Positions 42,946-50,291 of a stretch of 50,291 nucleotides of DNA are shown here, in pieces (within the stretch, counting starts at the first letter, position 1; every line of letters begins with the position of its first letter). Both the position numbers and the translations under genes were made by a program. The stretch comes from Pseudomonas zanjanensis (GTDB taxonomy: Bacteria > Pseudomonadota > Gammaproteobacteria > Pseudomonadales > Pseudomonadaceae). The notes beneath the pieces were generated by a model that saw nothing but the letters and a program-made list of their open reading frames with translations, did not search any database and was not told the origin of the DNA. The DNA lies in assembly GCF_014268745.2 (NCBI RefSeq), contig NZ_JABWRB020000010.1, positions 1 to 50,291 of the forward strand, in the 5' to 3' direction.

Positions 42946-45021
42946 CTACCGGGTAGGCTTGACCGTCACCGGCGCCTTGCCCGCCTTCATCTGTTCCAAC
43001 AGCGGCGCGCACTGGTTCGGCTCTCCGCCGCTGGGCGCCACCAGCGCCAGCAACCCGGCCGCCGGCGCGGCGATCACGCCCAACGCCACCATGCCGGCAC
43101 CGCGCAGCATCAGGGGCACGGCCTTGACCCCAGCGGCGGGCTTGGCGAACGTGCCCCGCACATACAAGGGCGAACGCAGGGAAATCAGGCGCCAGCCCTT
43201 GGACTCTGGGGTGATGGTCAGGTCCAACTGTTCACTCGCCATGTTCGCCGTGCCGTCGATGTAGATGATCGCGTTCTCGGTGTCGAACACGAACAGGCGC
43301 GTGGTCGCCAGGCCCGTCTTGATGTCGAAGTCGGCTGCCGCGCAGTTGATCTTCACTTCCTTGTCGCCAAAGATTTTCCCTACCACGTAGTTACCAACGT
43401 TCAGCCCCGCCAGCTCCATCAATTCCCGACTGATGGCGCCATCGTTGATGAGCATTTTCAGCGTGCCGTTGGAGGTGCCCAGCAACGCCGCCACCGAATT
43501 GCCGCGCCCGGTGATGTCGGCATCGCCATTCAATTCGCCGAAGCTGGTTTTCATCGGTTCGAAACCCGGGAACAGTTGCTTGAGCTTGAACCCCCGCGCC
43601 GTCAGCTTCGCCTGGCCTTCCAGCGGCCGGGTACGCCCGTCGAGGCGGATCTGCGCATCGAGGCGGCCACCGGCCACACCGAAACGCAGGGGCTCAAGAC
43701 TCAACTGCCCGTCGTTGAGCACCAGATGGGTGTACAGGTCGGTGAACGGCAACTGCTCGCTATGGACAATGCGTTTGCCGGTGAACTCCACATCGGCGTC
43801 CATCACGCGCCAGCGCTCGGTGCGAAACTCTTCTACGGGCAAGACCTTGCCGGTCGGCTGTTTGCTGGCGCCGCCACGGGCCTTTTGCTCGGTGTTGGAG
43901 TCAGCACCGATCAACGGCGCCAAGTCGCTGAACAGCAGTTGATTGGAGACCAATGCGCCACTGAGTTTCGGCCGCGGTTGGCTGGCGACGTAAGCCAGGT
44001 CGCCATGGATATCGCTGTCGCCGATCTTGCCGTTGAACCCCTCATAGCGAAACAGCGCCCCACCCGGCTCATGCAGTTTGGCAATCAAGCGGCCATCGGT
44101 GGCGTAAGGCGGTGAGTCCGGCAGGGTCACGCCGGTCAGTGGGTAGAGCTGGGCGAGGCTGGTGCCCGCCAGTTTCAGGCGCAAGTCCAGGGCCCCGAGG
44201 TTCAGCGGATCGGTGAGGGTGCCCGCCAGTTCGACACGTGTGTCACCGACCTTCGCCTGGGCCTGGAGTGGAAAGGGTCGTGACGCATCCTTCAGTGCCA
44301 GCAAGCCACCGACCTTGCCGGAGCCGGTCAGGTTTTGCCCGTGATACTGCCCGTTGACCTTGAAGGCGAACGCGTAGTCCTGTGGCGTCGCGCCTTGGTC
44401 CTGGGCTTTTTTCGCGGCTTTGTCACCGACGATATCGCTGAACGGAATGGGTTTGCCCAACGGGTCGATCAACAGGTCGAGGCGGGTCTTGAGTGTCTGG
44501 TCGTCAAGGGTGACGTGCCCCTTGTCGAAACCAATGGCGCCAATGTCCACCACCCAGCTGGACGGCTCGGCGTCCGGGTCTTTCGGATCGAATTGGAAGG
44601 TCCAGTTGGCGCGACCGTCCGCCAGGCGCTGCAGATTGGCGTTGGGCTCCGTCAGGTCGATGCGTGGAATCGCCACTCGCCGGGCCAGCAAGGCCAGAGG
44701 CGAAACGCGCAGCTCGACACGCTTGAGCGTGACCATTTGCGGCGTTTTCGACCAATCCGGGTTACCCAGGCTCAAATCTTCGGCCACCACATGGGGCCAC
44801 GGCAACCAGGCGCGCCAGCCACCTTCTTCCGGCTCACGCTGCCAGATCACCGCCAGGTTGCCGTTGATGGCGAAGGGACGATGCAATTCCTCGGAAACCT
44901 TGGCATTGAGCGGGGGCTTGATGCGGTTCCAGTCGAAGAAGGCGATGACCAGCACCAGCACCGCCAGCAGGACAACAAGGCTGGCAAAGCTCCAGGCGAG
45001 GATTTTCGAGGTGCGCGTCAT
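42946..45021 (-). CDS. AsmA family protein
   Basis: A 691-residue protein anchored by one N-terminal membrane segment (ILAWSFASLVVLLAVLVLVIAFFDW). It has a long beta-rich periplasmic part of the kind that forms lipid-transfer grooves. The AsmA N-terminal block (NRIKPPLNAKVSEELHRPFAINGNLAV) and the C-terminal AsmA_2 block (NGTLKMLINDGAISRELMELAGLNVGNYV) are present. Members are linked to phospholipid transport to the outer membrane. The ATG at 45021 has AGGAG at a good distance; an earlier Met at 45042 is less likely. Confidence 0.88.
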   Translation of the reverse strand: MTRTSKILAWSFASLVVLLAVLVLVIAFFDWNRIKPPLNAKVSEELHRPFAINGNLAVIWQREPEEGGWRAWLPWPHVVAEDLSLGNPDWSKTPQMVTLKRVELRVSPLALLARRVAIPRIDLTEPNANLQRLADGRANWTFQFDPKDPDAEPSSWVVDIGAIGFDKGHVTLDDQTLKTRLDLLIDPLGKPIPFSDIVGDKAAKKAQDQGATPQDYAFAFKVNGQYHGQNLTGSGKVGGLLALKDASRPFPLQAQAKVGDTRVELAGTLTDPLNLGALDLRLKLAGTSLAQLYPLTGVTLPDSPPYATDGRLIAKLHEPGGALFRYEGFNGKIGDSDIHGDLAYVASQPRPKLSGALVSNQLLFSDLAPLIGADSNTEQKARGGASKQPTGKVLPVEEFRTERWRVMDADVEFTGKRIVHSEQLPFTDLYTHLVLNDGQLSLEPLRFGVAGGRLDAQIRLDGRTRPLEGQAKLTARGFKLKQLFPGFEPMKTSFGELNGDADITGRGNSVAALLGTSNGTLKMLINDGAISRELMELAGLNVGNYVVGKIFGDKEVKINCAAADFDIKTGLATTRLFVFDTENAIIYIDGTANMASEQLDLTITPESKGWRLISLRSPLYVRGTFAKPAAGVKAVPLMLRGAGMVALGVIAAPAAGLLALVAPSGGEPNQCAPLLEQMKAGKAPVTVKPTR

Positions 45022-45209
45022 GCACAAGGCTCCTGATGACAAGTCAGCGTCCGCAACCGCGGCGCTGTTTTAAATACGAACCTGCACCGGTTCGTCATGA
45101 AGTGTTGGACTGGCGAAACGGCCAACAGGTGCCGATGAACGGCACAAAAAGATGCCAGGATTCTGACTGATCGGCCAACAAACTGTTACCGCCCCCGCAC
45201 ATTTGCGAG

Positions 45210-45242
45210 GCACCGATGGGTACAAAATACCCACCACGGTGC
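45210..45242. other. Strong dyad in the asmA-repeat protein gap
   Basis: GCACCG-AT-GGGTA-CAAAA-TACCC-ACCA-CGGTGC forms a two-part hairpin of eleven pairs. It lies in the 376-base gap between two divergent genes, so it is more likely an operator or leader structure than a terminator. Nothing else was recognised in this gap. Confidence 0.5.
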
Positions 45243-45397
45243 AAAACAGCACCTTGGAAACGCCCGTTCTAGAGCCTTCGCCGCGAACAATCAATTCCGT
45301 TGATTATTACCATTGCGTTTATGAACTTTTATATCGACTTATCGAGAGTAGCATTGCCCTCGTACCCACTTTATCGCCCTCCCAAGGAGCAACGATC

Positions 45398-45892
45398 ATG
45401 AAACGCCAATTACTGATGAGCCTGTCCCTTTCACTGCTGGCCTCTACTGCCTTCGCACTGCCAGCCTCCGAACAAGCCACGCCACAGGTCAAGGACAGCC
45501 ATTCTGTCTACAGCCAGACGGTTGCCGAAGGTGGACGTGATCGCCTGGAAGAAAAAGGCCTGGCCGAAGACGGTTATGACCGTACCAAGCAGAGTGATAC
45601 CGTGGCAGCTGACGGTTCCGACCGCACTCCAGGTCAAACCCTGGCAGCTGATGGTTCCGACCGCACTCCAGGCCAAACCTTGGCAGCCGACGGTTCCGAC
45701 CGCACTCCGGGTCAAACCCTGGCAGCCGATGGTTCCGACCGCACTCCGGGCCAAACCTTGGCAGCTGACGGTTCCGACCGCACTCCAGGCCAAACCCTCG
45801 CTGAAGACGGTTCTTCGCGCACTAAAATGGGCGATACCGTGGCCGAAGGCGGTGGTGATCGTGTGATCGAACGCAACAGCACCGTGAGCTGA
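45398..45892 (+). CDS. Exported repeat protein (13-residue repeats)
   Basis: A 164-residue protein with a signal peptide (MKRQLLMSLSLSLLASTAFA/LP). After about residue 45 it consists almost wholly of repeats. Five near-identical copies of (L/V)AADGSDRTPGQT cover residues 69-133. They are flanked by diverged copies with the pattern (V/L)AE(G/D)G-x-(D/S)R (VAEGGRDR, LAEDGYDR, LAEDGSSR, VAEGGGDR). AAGGAG precedes the ATG. Similar small proteins in pseudomonads are often labelled phage infection protein, without firm evidence that I know of. The function is unknown; Asp- and Gly-rich repeats might bind cations. Confidence 0.8.
   Translation: MKRQLLMSLSLSLLASTAFALPASEQATPQVKDSHSVYSQTVAEGGRDRLEEKGLAEDGYDRTKQSDTVAADGSDRTPGQTLAADGSDRTPGQTLAADGSDRTPGQTLAADGSDRTPGQTLAADGSDRTPGQTLAEDGSSRTKMGDTVAEGGGDRVIERNSTVS
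45602..45796 (+). repeat. 39-base coding minisatellite, five copies
   Basis: Units start at 45602, 45641, 45680, 45719 and 45758. They differ only at a few, mostly third-codon, positions, so the array has recently expanded or been homogenised. The unit length keeps the reading frame. Confidence 0.92.
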
Positions 45893-45908
45893 GCCCATGG
45901 TGGCCCAG

Positions 45909-45940
45909 AAAAAAGCCCGATTCCTGCAATCGGGCTTTTG
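45909..45940 (+). terminator. Rho-independent terminator after the repeat protein gene
   Basis: AAAAGCCCGATT-CCTGC-AATCGGGCTTTT is a perfect stem with A and T runs on both sides, starting 17 bases after the stop. Confidence 0.9.
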
Positions 45941-46049
45941 ACTTTTCAAGCCCTTCGTTTTCCCCGCCCGATCCCCCTCTACCGTTCGACGTCGGCAAAG
46001 CCGATTTGCTAGAGTGCACCGCTCCCGTGAATCAGAAGTCAGCCTTGCG

Positions 46050-46682
46050 ATGCTGCCCCGCGCCGAACAGAAACAACAGACACGCATTGCCCTGATGGAC
46101 GCAGCCCGTCATTTGATGGAGTGCGGCCGGGGATTCGGCAGCCTGAGCCTGCGGGAAGTCGCCAGGACGGCGGGCATCGTGCCCACCGGGTTCTATCGGC
46201 ACTTCGAGGACATGGACCAACTGGGCCTGGCACTGGTCAGCGAAGTCGGCCAGACCTTCCGCGAAACCATCCGCCTGGTCCGCCACAACGAATTCGTCAT
46301 GGGTGGCATCATCGATGCGTCGGTACGGATCTTTCTCGATGTGGTTCAAGTCAACCGATCCCAATTCCTGTTCCTGGCCCGCGAGCAATACGGCGGCTCC
46401 CTGCCAGTGCGCCAGGCCATTGCTCAATTGCGCGAAGACATCAGCTCGGATTTGGCCGCCGACCTGGCGTTGATGCCCAAGCTGCAGCACCTGGACCTGG
46501 CCGCCCTGGGCGTGATGGCCGATCTTATCGTCAAGAGCGTGTTCGCCACCCTGCCGGACATCATCGACCCACCCGCCCAAGCCCTCCCCGAACACCTCAC
46601 GCCCCAAGCGAAAATGACCCAGCAACTGCGATTCATCTTCATTGGCCTCAAGCATTGGCAAGGGCTGGGTAGTACCGAATAA
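46050..46682 (+). CDS. desT: TetR-family fatty acid desaturation regulator DesT
   Basis: A 210-residue repressor starting MLPRAEQKQQTR. Its helix-turn-helix is SLSLREVARTAGIVPTGFYRHFEDMDQLG and its core ASVRIFLDVVQVNRSQFLFLAREQYGGS closely resembles DesT/FabR proteins. DesT senses the saturated to unsaturated acyl-CoA ratio and controls the desaturase gene desB in P. aeruginosa. As I recall, desT lies just upstream of ureE there too. No desaturase gene is next to it here. The frame is open upstream to 46014, but the family start is at 46050. Confidence 0.85.
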   Translation: MLPRAEQKQQTRIALMDAARHLMECGRGFGSLSLREVARTAGIVPTGFYRHFEDMDQLGLALVSEVGQTFRETIRLVRHNEFVMGGIIDASVRIFLDVVQVNRSQFLFLAREQYGGSLPVRQAIAQLREDISSDLAADLALMPKLQHLDLAALGVMADLIVKSVFATLPDIIDPPAQALPEHLTPQAKMTQQLRFIFIGLKHWQGLGSTE

Positions 46683-46700
46683 CTATCAACGTACCTCCTC

Positions 46701-46730
46701 TGTGGGAGCGAGCCTGCTCGCGATGGCGGC
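46701..46730. repeat. Single REP arm, GTGGGAGCGAGC family
   Basis: TGTGGGAGCGAGCCTGCTCG followed by CGATGGCGGC is an unpaired arm just after desT. Confidence 0.8.
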
Positions 46731-46768
46731 GTCTCAGCCCAGCTTTCGGCAGCCGCTAGGCAATTTCT

Positions 46769-46798
46769 GTAGGAGCTGCCAACGGCTGCGATCTTTTG
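46769..46798. repeat. Possible third short repeat type (TGTAGGAGCTGCC...)
   Basis: TGTAGGAGCTGCCAACGGCT followed by GCGATCTTTT resembles a short sequence often seen between genes in fluorescent pseudomonads. Only this copy occurs in the window, so the call rests on memory. Confidence 0.4.
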
Positions 46799-46895
46799 GT
46801 GCTTTGCCCCGCCAAACCCTCGGACATTTCCTTCAACACGCCGGGCTGTTCATGAACTAGGCAGCGCTCTCGAGCGCCGCTAACCTTTGTTCGTC

Positions 46896-47069
46896 ATCGC
46901 AAAAAACGGTGATACGGACGTGCAAGTCCGATCTAGGAACGTATTCGTTATGGCTATTCGTCGAGCATTTTTCTATGCTCGCCGACTGTTATGGCGGCTG
47001 CGCGTGGGAGACCTTCGGGTCTGCCGGGTTCCTGGACCGGTCTTGCACACCTACGTACAGCTGCCACCC
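46896..47069 (+). ncRNA. Structured leader, copy B, upstream of DUF6124 gene
   Basis: The layout is as in copy A at 8652-8822. Hairpin ATCGC/GTGAT lies at 46896-46913 and hairpin CGGAC/GTCCG at 46915-46930. A linker contains a further hairpin (GAGCAT/ATGCTC). The three-way junction at 46992-47066 has the closing stem GGCGGCTGCGCGTGGG with CCTACGTACAGCTGCC (mostly G-C and G-U), the UUCG-capped hairpin AGACC/GGTCT and GGACCGGTC. Compared with copy A, several pairs change on both sides. It ends 54 bases before the DUF6124 start, so it is either a 5' leader or an independent small RNA. Confidence 0.6.
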
Positions 47070-47122
47070 ATTTTTCGACGTGCAATCGGAGGGTGCCGGC
47101 TCCACTTCCAGGAATTTTCACT

Positions 47123-47506
47123 ATGTTCAAAGCAACTCCGAATCCCCCGCACAGCGGCCACAAGTCCCGCGTCGAAGCGCAGGAAGAAAAAAAGCTCGAT
47201 GACGCCGCCACCCGCGCCCTCGACTACTACCTCAAGCCCAAGCCCACCTCACCGCCCGAACCCGATAAAAACCAGCTCTTCATCGTGTCCCCACACATCG
47301 ACACCGAGACTCTGCTCGCCAACGCCTCCGAAGACCTGCTCTCCATCAGCACCATCGCCGCCGACCTGGCTGATGACGTGGATGACTCGCGGCGCTGCGT
47401 CGCCCTGGCGATCAGCCGCATGGCCGATGGGGTTCAGTTGCTGGTTGAGCGGGCGTTGGATCATCTGGAAACCAAGGAGATGGCGGCGCCTGGTGCCAAG
47501 GGGTAG
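47123..47506 (+). CDS. DUF6124 family protein
   Basis: A 127-residue soluble protein starting MFKATPNPPHSGHKSRVEAQEEKKLDDAATRALDYYL, then a Pro-rich stretch (KPKPTSPPEPDK) and a helical C-terminal half (IDTETLLANASEDLLSISTIAADLADDVDDSRRCVALAISRMADGVQLLVERALDHLE). This is the pattern of DUF6124, a small pseudomonad family often present in several copies per genome; no function is known. AGGA lies nine bases before the ATG. The structured element upstream may control it. Confidence 0.8.
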   Translation: MFKATPNPPHSGHKSRVEAQEEKKLDDAATRALDYYLKPKPTSPPEPDKNQLFIVSPHIDTETLLANASEDLLSISTIAADLADDVDDSRRCVALAISRMADGVQLLVERALDHLETKEMAAPGAKG

Positions 47507-47534
47507 CGCCTTGCTTTGATGCAAGCTGGGCCGA

Positions 47535-47697
47535 CGCCATCGCGAGCAGGCTCGCTCCCACGGGGTTTTGTGTAGAGCCGAATATCAAGTTCAACACCAA
47601 GCCACTGCGGGAGCGAGCCTGCTCGCGAAAGCGGTGGACCAGACATATTGATGTCGACTGACACGCCGCCTTCGCGAGCAAGCTCGCTCCCACAGAC
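47535..47697. repeat. Three REP arms, GTGGGAGCGAGC family
   Basis: Arms lie at about 47535-47564 (ATCGCGAGCAGGCTCGCTCC), 47605-47637 (GGGAGCGAGCCTGCTCGCGA) and 47664-47697 (TTCGCGAGCAAGCTCGCTCC): two make a doublet and one is extra. They take up much of the 356-base gap between the DUF6124 gene and ureE; the rest (47698-47862) shows nothing recognisable. Confidence 0.88.
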
Positions 47698-47862
47698 GCT
47701 TTTGTGTTGGTCGCAAAATGGTGCACAGCCCCACGACGCGCACCAACATGGCACGCAATCCGCCCCATCCTGAAACGCCATCCCCAGATATTTCCTACAC
47801 CCCCTTCGATTGGCAAGCCCCTTGCTCTCAACACAGCACCGTTCATTGCTGGAAGCACTCCG

Positions 47863-48363
47863 ATGCTGGTGATTCACCGCAGAATCGACACTCAACCGCG
47901 CTGGGACGCCGAGCTGCACCTGACCTTCGACGCCCGCAGCAAAAGCCGTCTGCGCTGTTTCAGTGCCGAAGGTGAAGACGTCGGGTTGTTCCTGGAGCGA
48001 GGCCAGCCGCCGCTGTACGACGGTGAGTGCCTGCAGGCCGAAGATGGGCGCATCGTGCGCGTTTGCGCCCGCGCCGAACAATTGCTGCATGTCACCTGCG
48101 CCAATGCCTTCGAACTGACCCGCGCCGCCTACCACCTGGGCAATCGCCACGTGGCCCTGCAAGTGGGCAATGGCTGGTTGCGCCTGCTGGACGATTACGT
48201 GCTCAAGGCGATGCTCGAACAACTGGGCGCCCGCGCCGAAGCCATCGAAGCCCCGTTCCAGCCGGAACACGGCGCCTATGGCGGCGGCCATCATCACTCC
48301 CGGCACGGCGACGAAGACTTCAACTACGCGCCGCGCCTGCATCAATTTGGCGTGCGCACATGA
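47863..48363 (+). CDS. ureE: Urease accessory nickel metallochaperone
   Basis: UreE delivers nickel to the UreDFG-urease complex. The 166-residue protein starts MLVIHRRIDTQPRWDAELHLTFDARSKSRLR and has the C-terminal domain block HLGNRHVALQVGNGWLRLLDDYVLKAMLEQLGA, with the conserved interface His. A His-rich tail (YGGGHHHSRHGDEDFNY) binds extra nickel. GGAAG precedes the ATG; longer open frames upstream run into REP sequence. The stop overlaps the ureF start (ATGA). Confidence 0.95.
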   Translation: MLVIHRRIDTQPRWDAELHLTFDARSKSRLRCFSAEGEDVGLFLERGQPPLYDGECLQAEDGRIVRVCARAEQLLHVTCANAFELTRAAYHLGNRHVALQVGNGWLRLLDDYVLKAMLEQLGARAEAIEAPFQPEHGAYGGGHHHSRHGDEDFNYAPRLHQFGVRT

Positions 48364-49049
48364 ACCCGGCCTGGGCGCTGCTGCGTCTGGCCAGCCCGCA
48401 GTTGCCGATTGGCGGGTACAGCTACTCCCAGGGTCTGGAAATGGCGGTGGACAACGGCCAGGTGAAAAACCCCGACGATGCACGGCGCTGGATCAGCGAC
48501 CAATTGCTGCTGAACCTGGCACGCTTCGAAGCGCCCCTGCTGCTGGCACACTGCACCGCAGCCGCCGCTAACGATTGGGACACGCTGCGGCAACGCTGTG
48601 AAGAGCACCGCGCCAGCCGGGAAACCCGCGAACTGCACCAGGAAAGCCGGCAGATGGGCTACTCGTTGCAGCAATTGCTCGCCGGCCTGCCGGAACTCGA
48701 CCGTGCCGCCCGGGACTTCCTTGAACAGCTCAGCCTTGGTCAGCGCAGCGAGCCGCACCTGGCACTGGGCTGGGCCCTGGCCGCCCGCGCCTGGCAGATC
48801 GCCCCCCAGGATGCCCTCGCCGCCTGGCTGTGGAGCTGGCTGGAAAACCAACTGGCGGTGCTGATGAAAACCCTGCCCCTGGGCCAGCAAGCGGCCCAGC
48901 GCCTGACCAGCGAACTGCTGCCGCTGTTGCAACAGGCCCAGCACGACGCCTCGAACATCGACCCCGACCATTACGGCAGCGCCGCGTTTGGCCTGTCCCT
49001 GGCGTGCATGGCCCATGAGCGCCAGTACAGCCGTCTGTTCCGTTCCTAG
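48360..49049 (+). CDS. ureF: Urease accessory protein
   Basis: UreF is the link between UreD-bound urease and UreG and controls GTP use. The all-helical 229-residue protein has LLRLASPQLPIGGYSYSQGLEMAVDNG near the N-terminus and HYGSAAFGLSLACMAHERQYSRLFRS at the end. The start overlaps ureE and ureG follows nine bases after the stop. Confidence 0.95.
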   Translation: MNPAWALLRLASPQLPIGGYSYSQGLEMAVDNGQVKNPDDARRWISDQLLLNLARFEAPLLLAHCTAAAANDWDTLRQRCEEHRASRETRELHQESRQMGYSLQQLLAGLPELDRAARDFLEQLSLGQRSEPHLALGWALAARAWQIAPQDALAAWLWSWLENQLAVLMKTLPLGQQAAQRLTSELLPLLQQAQHDASNIDPDHYGSAAFGLSLACMAHERQYSRLFRS

Positions 49050-49058
49050 GAGACACAC

Positions 49059-49673
<615 letters not shown>

Positions 49674-49704
49674 TTTTTCCGACTGACAACAAGGAAGCTT
49701 AGCC

Positions 49705-50277
49705 ATGACCTTCAAACGCCTCTTCGGTGCCCTTGCCCTGCTGCTGACCCCGGCCCTGGCCTTCGCTCACCCCGGCCATGGCGACAATGGCCTGATCGCC
49801 GGCCTCGGCCACCCCATCGGCGGGCTCGACCATTTGCTGGCGATGCTGGCGGTCGGCTTGTGGGCAGCGCAACAACAAGGCGCCGCGCGCTGGGCGCTGC
49901 CCTGCACCTTCGTGGGTACGATGCTGCTGGGCGGTCTATTGGGCTTTGAAGGCCTGAACCTGCCGGCGCTGGAAAGCGGGATCGCCGCCTCGGTGTTGGC
50001 CCTGGGCCTGGCGGTGGCACTGGCGGTGCGTCCACCGTTGAGCCTGGCGGTTGGCGCGACGGCCTTGTTTGCACTGTTCCATGGCGTGGCCCATGGCTTG
50101 GAACTGCCGGACATGTCGAGCCCGTGGGCCTATGCGGTGGGCTTCGTCGCAGCCACGGCGGCGCTGCATGGCGCAGGGTTTGCACTGGTGCGAGTGCTGC
50201 CACGCGCGGCGGCGCCATTGGTTCGGTTGGCTGGAGCAGCGTCGGCGGGGGCTGGGGTTTGGTTGTTGGCGGGTTGA
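49705..50277 (+). CDS. HupE/UreJ family nickel permease
   Basis: A 190-residue membrane protein with a signal-like first segment (LFGALALLLTPALAFA) followed by HPGHGDNGLIAGLGHPIGGLDHLLAML. The HPxxGxDH motif is the predicted nickel site of HupE/UreJ. About six hydrophobic helices follow, with a second His motif ALFALFHGVAHGLELP. It is 31 bases after ureG and probably supplies nickel for urease. GGAAGC precedes the ATG. Confidence 0.9.
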   Translation: MTFKRLFGALALLLTPALAFAHPGHGDNGLIAGLGHPIGGLDHLLAMLAVGLWAAQQQGAARWALPCTFVGTMLLGGLLGFEGLNLPALESGIAASVLALGLAVALAVRPPLSLAVGATALFALFHGVAHGLELPDMSSPWAYAVGFVAATAALHGAGFALVRVLPRAAAPLVRLAGAASAGAGVWLLAG

Positions 50278-50291
50278 TTCTTTAGCGCCTT

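Noticed and set aside
46887..47519. A 210-codon frame reading through the structured leader
   Set aside because: It crosses the hairpins in another frame, overlaps the DUF6124 gene and translates to low-complexity Pro/Ser-rich sequence.

Overview
The window looks like a chromosomal segment of a fluorescent-group Pseudomonas. The sequence is GC-rich, the gene families and their order fit that genus, and two families of short palindromic REP repeats fill many gaps. That assignment rests on recognising protein families and gene order, not on any database search.

Layout. (1) 1-8.5 kb: aerobic-type cobalamin (corrin ring) synthesis genes. cobG-cobH-cobI-cobJ run on the minus strand and cobL-cbiD-cobK diverge on the plus strand. 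The two arms are separated by a tandem array of six REP doublets. (2) 9.1-14.3 kb: a copper-handling set on the plus strand: DUF2946 protein, PCu(A)C chaperone, Met-rich DUF2946 protein, OprC/NosA-type TonB receptor and PepSY membrane protein. (3) 14.5-17.2 kb: a BtuCDF/FecBCDE-type ABC importer of unknown substrate, possibly corrinoid given its place beside the cob genes, followed by a convergent atypical methyltransferase gene. (4) 19.0-29.3 kb: urea uptake and hydrolysis. urtABCDE has a strong sigma-54 promoter match and a possible NtrC site, and is followed by ureD, ureA, two acetyltransferases, ureB and ureC. (5) 29.4-34.5 kb: a 5-kb gene for a toxin-like protein with leucine-rich repeats and a NEL-type E3 ubiquitin ligase domain. 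(6) 34.6-45 kb: mainly chromosomal housekeeping genes: cbpM-cbpA, yegD, AI-2E family permease, psiF, lipase, azoreductase with divergent LysR regulator, ferritin-like protein and AsmA. (7) 45.4-50.3 kb: a secreted repeat protein, desT, a DUF6124 gene behind a structured leader, then ureE-ureF-ureG and a HupE/UreJ nickel permease.

How they work together. UrtABCDE imports urea. UreABC hydrolyses it. UreD, UreE, UreF and UreG load nickel, which the HupE/UreJ protein may bring in. The cob genes convert precorrin-2 towards hydrogenobyrinate, using CbiD rather than CobF for C-1 methylation. The copper set would move copper across the outer membrane and chaperone it in the periplasm.

The most unusual signal is a structured element present twice (8652-8822 and 46896-47069). 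It consists of two small hairpins, a linker and a three-way junction whose stems are kept by compensating changes. One copy sits directly upstream of a DUF6124 gene and the other has no gene after it.
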